Of a stretch of DNA of 7,001 bases, positions 5,165 through 7,001 are shown one piece after another. Under the pieces are notes generated by a model, which had not been told where the DNA came from, did no database searches, and was given only the letters and a program-made list of their open reading frames with translations. This DNA is from Phenylobacterium aquaticum (GTDB lineage: Bacteria; Pseudomonadota; Alphaproteobacteria; Caulobacterales; Caulobacteraceae), in contig NZ_CANCLE010000187.1 of the NCBI RefSeq assembly GCF_947378715.1, forward strand, positions 1-7,001. The letters run 5' to 3'. Numbering within the stretch: the first letter of the stretch is position 1; every line of letters starts with the position of its first letter. Position numbers and translations under genes: made by a program.

Positions 5165-7001
5165 TAGCCGAGCTGAACGCCCCAGGTGCGGGGCGCGCGC
5201 GGCGTGCCGAAGGTGAACAGTCCGGCCACGGGCAGGGCGGCCGACAGGCCCTGGTCGTCGGTGATGTTGCGGCCGAACACCGACAGCCGCAGCGAACCGG
5301 TCGGCAGGGGGTGATCCCAGCTGAGACTGGCGTCGACGGTGTTGGACGCCTGGGCGTGGCCACGCTGGTCGTTGACCGGCTTGATGTAGGCGCAGGTGGC
5401 CGAGGCGGCGGTCGCGGTGGCGCAGCCGGTCCCCGTCCACATGCCGGTGCCGAAGGCCGGGGCGATGGCGGTCTCGTGGGCGGCGATGTAGCGATAGTCC
5501 GCCGTGAAGGTCCAATCGCCATTGGCGGTCGGGACCTTGTAGTCGAAGCCGACGCCGCCGGTGGCCTTGGGCGCCCGACGCAGTTTGAGGTTGCTCAGGT
5601 CGTCCTTCAGCTGGGCGTAGGTCTCGTCCACCTGGCTGAAGCCGTCATATTTGGCGTCCAGCAGGCCAAGCGTCGCCCGGACCGACAGGTTGCGCGCCGG
5701 TTGGGCCTGGAGGTCGAACTCGACACCCTGGATCTTGGCCGTAGCGGCGTTGGCGACGATGGTTTCCTGGGGGTTGGGCGAGCCGGGCGGGGTCTTCTGG
5801 ACCACCTCCTCCTGCTTGTTCTTGTAGTCGGTGCTGAAGGCCGCGACGTTGAGGATCAGGCGGTTGTCCAGCCACTCGGTCTTGGCGCCCAGCTCGAAGG
5901 CGTCGACCGTCTCCGGGTTGTAGGGCGTGGTGCTGGAATAGATCGTCGACCCCCGGCCATTGAAGCCGCCGGACCGGAAGCCCTTGGAGAACGAGCCGTA
6001 GAACAGGATCTTGTCGGTGGCCTGGAAGTCCAGCGAGGCCTTGGGCGTGAACTCGCTCCACGACTTGTCGGCGCGCACGTTGAAGGCGCCCACGAAGTTG
6101 TTGTGGATCTCCTTCTCGTCCTTGGTGTAGCGGCCGCCGAGGGTGGCGCGCCACTTGTCGGCGATCCGCCAGTTCAGGTCGAAGAAGGCCGCGTAGGACT
6201 TGCTCTCATGGTCCACCAGCTGATGGCCCTGGGCGGGCAGGCCGACGGACTGGAACAGCAGCCCGTAGTTGGTGGCCTGGGCCAAGCTGTACTTGCTGTC
6301 GAAATAATAGAGCCCGGCCACGTAATCGAGGCTGGCGGTCACATTGCCGGTGGCCCGCAGCTCCTGGCTGAACTGGTGGTAGTCCTGGTCGCGGACCGTG
6401 TCGAAGAAGTTGATCGAGGAGGCGTCGAAGTCCTGGGTGACGTGCTCCTTGTTCTTCCGATAGGCGGTGATCGAGGCCAGCCTGACGGCGCCCAGCGACC
6501 AGTTGGCCTGCAGGGTGGCGTCATCCTCGTCGTTGTTGGCGACGCCCAGCTTGTTGGCATAGGTCGTATAGAGGTCGCCATCGGTGTTGCGGCCGCATTC
6601 CACGGCCGGCGACTGCAGCGGCGGGCCGAGCGAGATTCCGCCCGCGGCGGCCGGCAGGTTGCAGATCAGGTCGTTCTTGTTGGACAACGGCGCCTGGTCG
6701 GTATGGCTGCGCTCGCGGCCATGCTCGAGGGTCAGGTCGGCGTCGAAATTGTCGGTCGGCGTCCAGAGGAAGCTCACCCCATAGCGCTGGATGTTGTTCC
6801 CGGGAGTGTCCTTCTTGAGGGTGACATTGCGCTCATATCCGTCGCTCTTGCGGCTGGAATAGAACAGCTTGGTCGAGAGCTGGTCGCCGACCTTGGGCAG
6901 GTTCAGCACGGCGTGACCTTCCTGGCGGCCATAGTCGCCGGCCAGGATGTCGAAGCTTCCGCCCAGCTCGCCCGTGGGCCGGGTGCGCTGCACCGCGATC
7001 A
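5155..7001 (-). CDS. TonB-dependent outer-membrane receptor, C-terminal part
   Basis: The last 614 residues of a TonB-dependent receptor are present; the frame is open at the right edge, so the signal peptide, TonB box and nearly all of the plug lie outside. The visible part begins at the plug/barrel boundary (RTRPTGELGGSF, equivalent to the (K/R)PTxEFGG stretch) and continues as a 22-strand barrel pattern of alternating aromatic and polar residues. Counting from the GTG at 6993, family marks are SKGFRSGGFNGRG (336-348), YNPETVDAFELGAKTEW (358-374), FGRNITDD (573-580) and the C-terminal GYRF, whose final Phe is the usual outer-membrane assembly signal. Two cysteine pairs, 111/133 and 524/534, lie in probable surface loops and could form disulfides. 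Such receptors use TonB-ExbB-ExbD energy to bring siderophores, cobalamin, sugars or hydrophobic organics into the periplasm. Being next to catabolic enzymes and no iron genes favours import of the pathway substrate; this is inference. The stop is TAG at 5157-5155. Confidence 0.93.
   Translation of the reverse strand, partial: IAVQRTRPTGELGGSFDILAGDYGRQEGHAVLNLPKVGDQLSTKLFYSSRKSDGYERNVTLKKDTPGNNIQRYGVSFLWTPTDNFDADLTLEHGRERSHTDQAPLSNKNDLICNLPAAAGGISLGPPLQSPAVECGRNTDGDLYTTYANKLGVANNDEDDATLQANWSLGAVRLASITAYRKNKEHVTQDFDASSINFFDTVRDQDYHQFSQELRATGNVTASLDYVAGLYYFDSKYSLAQATNYGLLFQSVGLPAQGHQLVDHESKSYAAFFDLNWRIADKWRATLGGRYTKDEKEIHNNFVGAFNVRADKSWSEFTPKASLDFQATDKILFYGSFSKGFRSGGFNGRGSTIYSSTTPYNPETVDAFELGAKTEWLDNRLILNVAAFSTDYKNKQEEVVQKTPPGSPNPQETIVANAATAKIQGVEFDLQAQPARNLSVRATLGLLDAKYDGFSQVDETYAQLKDDLSNLKLRRAPKATGGVGFDYKVPTANGDWTFTADYRYIAAHETAIAPAFGTGMWTGTGCATATAASATCAYIKPVNDQRGHAQASNTVDASLSWDHPLPTGSLRLSVFGRNITDDQGLSAALPVAGLFTFGTPRAPRTWGVQLGYRF

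Noticed and set aside
4347..5216. 289-codon plus-strand open frame opposite the first SDR
   Set aside because: It has no recognisable domain and no clear ribosome site, and it lies antisense to a clear SDR gene.
6991..6993. GTG as the start of the receptor
   Set aside because: The frame continues upstream to the window edge (Ile-Ala before it), and the protein begins at the plug/barrel boundary, so the real start is outside the window.
1..7001. Defence system, prophage, CRISPR, transposon or RNA gene
   Set aside because: No direct repeat arrays, transposase or phage genes, terminal inverted repeats or tRNA/rRNA-like stretches were seen; nearly every base belongs to a metabolic or transport gene.

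Overview
The window is a single, densely packed, co-directional gene block read entirely on the minus strand. It comes from a high-GC bacterium. The large TonB-dependent receptor beside oxygenase and dehydrogenase genes, the GC-rich third codon positions and the short gene spacing suggest an alphaproteobacterium of the Caulobacter/Phenylobacterium or sphingomonad kind. No rRNA or marker gene is present, so this placement is inference.

Layout in the direction of transcription (high to low coordinates): (1) 7001-5155, the C-terminal 614 residues of a TonB-dependent outer-membrane receptor, whose signal peptide and most of the plug lie beyond the right edge; (2) 5154-5094, a 61-nt spacer with a strong GC hairpin and the ribosome binding site of the next gene; (3) 5093-4344, a short-chain dehydrogenase/reductase (SDR) with a GTG start; (4) 4347-3583, a second SDR overlapping the first by 4 nt; (5) 3567-2596 and 2580-1570, the alpha and beta subunits of a thiamine-diphosphate (ThDP) 2-oxo-acid/acetoin dehydrogenase E1; (6) 1549-332, a Rieske non-heme iron oxygenase terminal subunit; (7) 335-1, the first 111 residues of a VOC (glyoxalase-fold) protein, overlapping the Rieske stop by 4 nt and cut by the left edge. 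Gaps between genes 3 to 7 are 20 nt or less, or ATGA overlaps, so these look like one transcription unit.

Together the genes look like part of a catabolic operon for an organic compound, plausibly aromatic, alicyclic or terpenoid/steroid-like. The receptor would import the substrate, the Rieske oxygenase would hydroxylate or demethylate it, the two SDRs would oxidise or epimerise hydroxyl groups, the ThDP E1 would cleave or decarboxylate a 2-oxo or alpha-hydroxyketone intermediate, and the VOC protein would isomerise, epimerise or ring-cleave a product. The order of these steps and the substrate are inference. No E2/E3 components, ferredoxin, ferredoxin reductase or transcriptional regulator is visible here.

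No RNA gene, mobile element, CRISPR array or long non-coding stretch was found; coding sequence fills almost the whole window. The most distinctive point is the acetoin-dehydrogenase-like E1 pair placed between SDRs and a Rieske oxygenase without its usual E2/E3 partners beside it.
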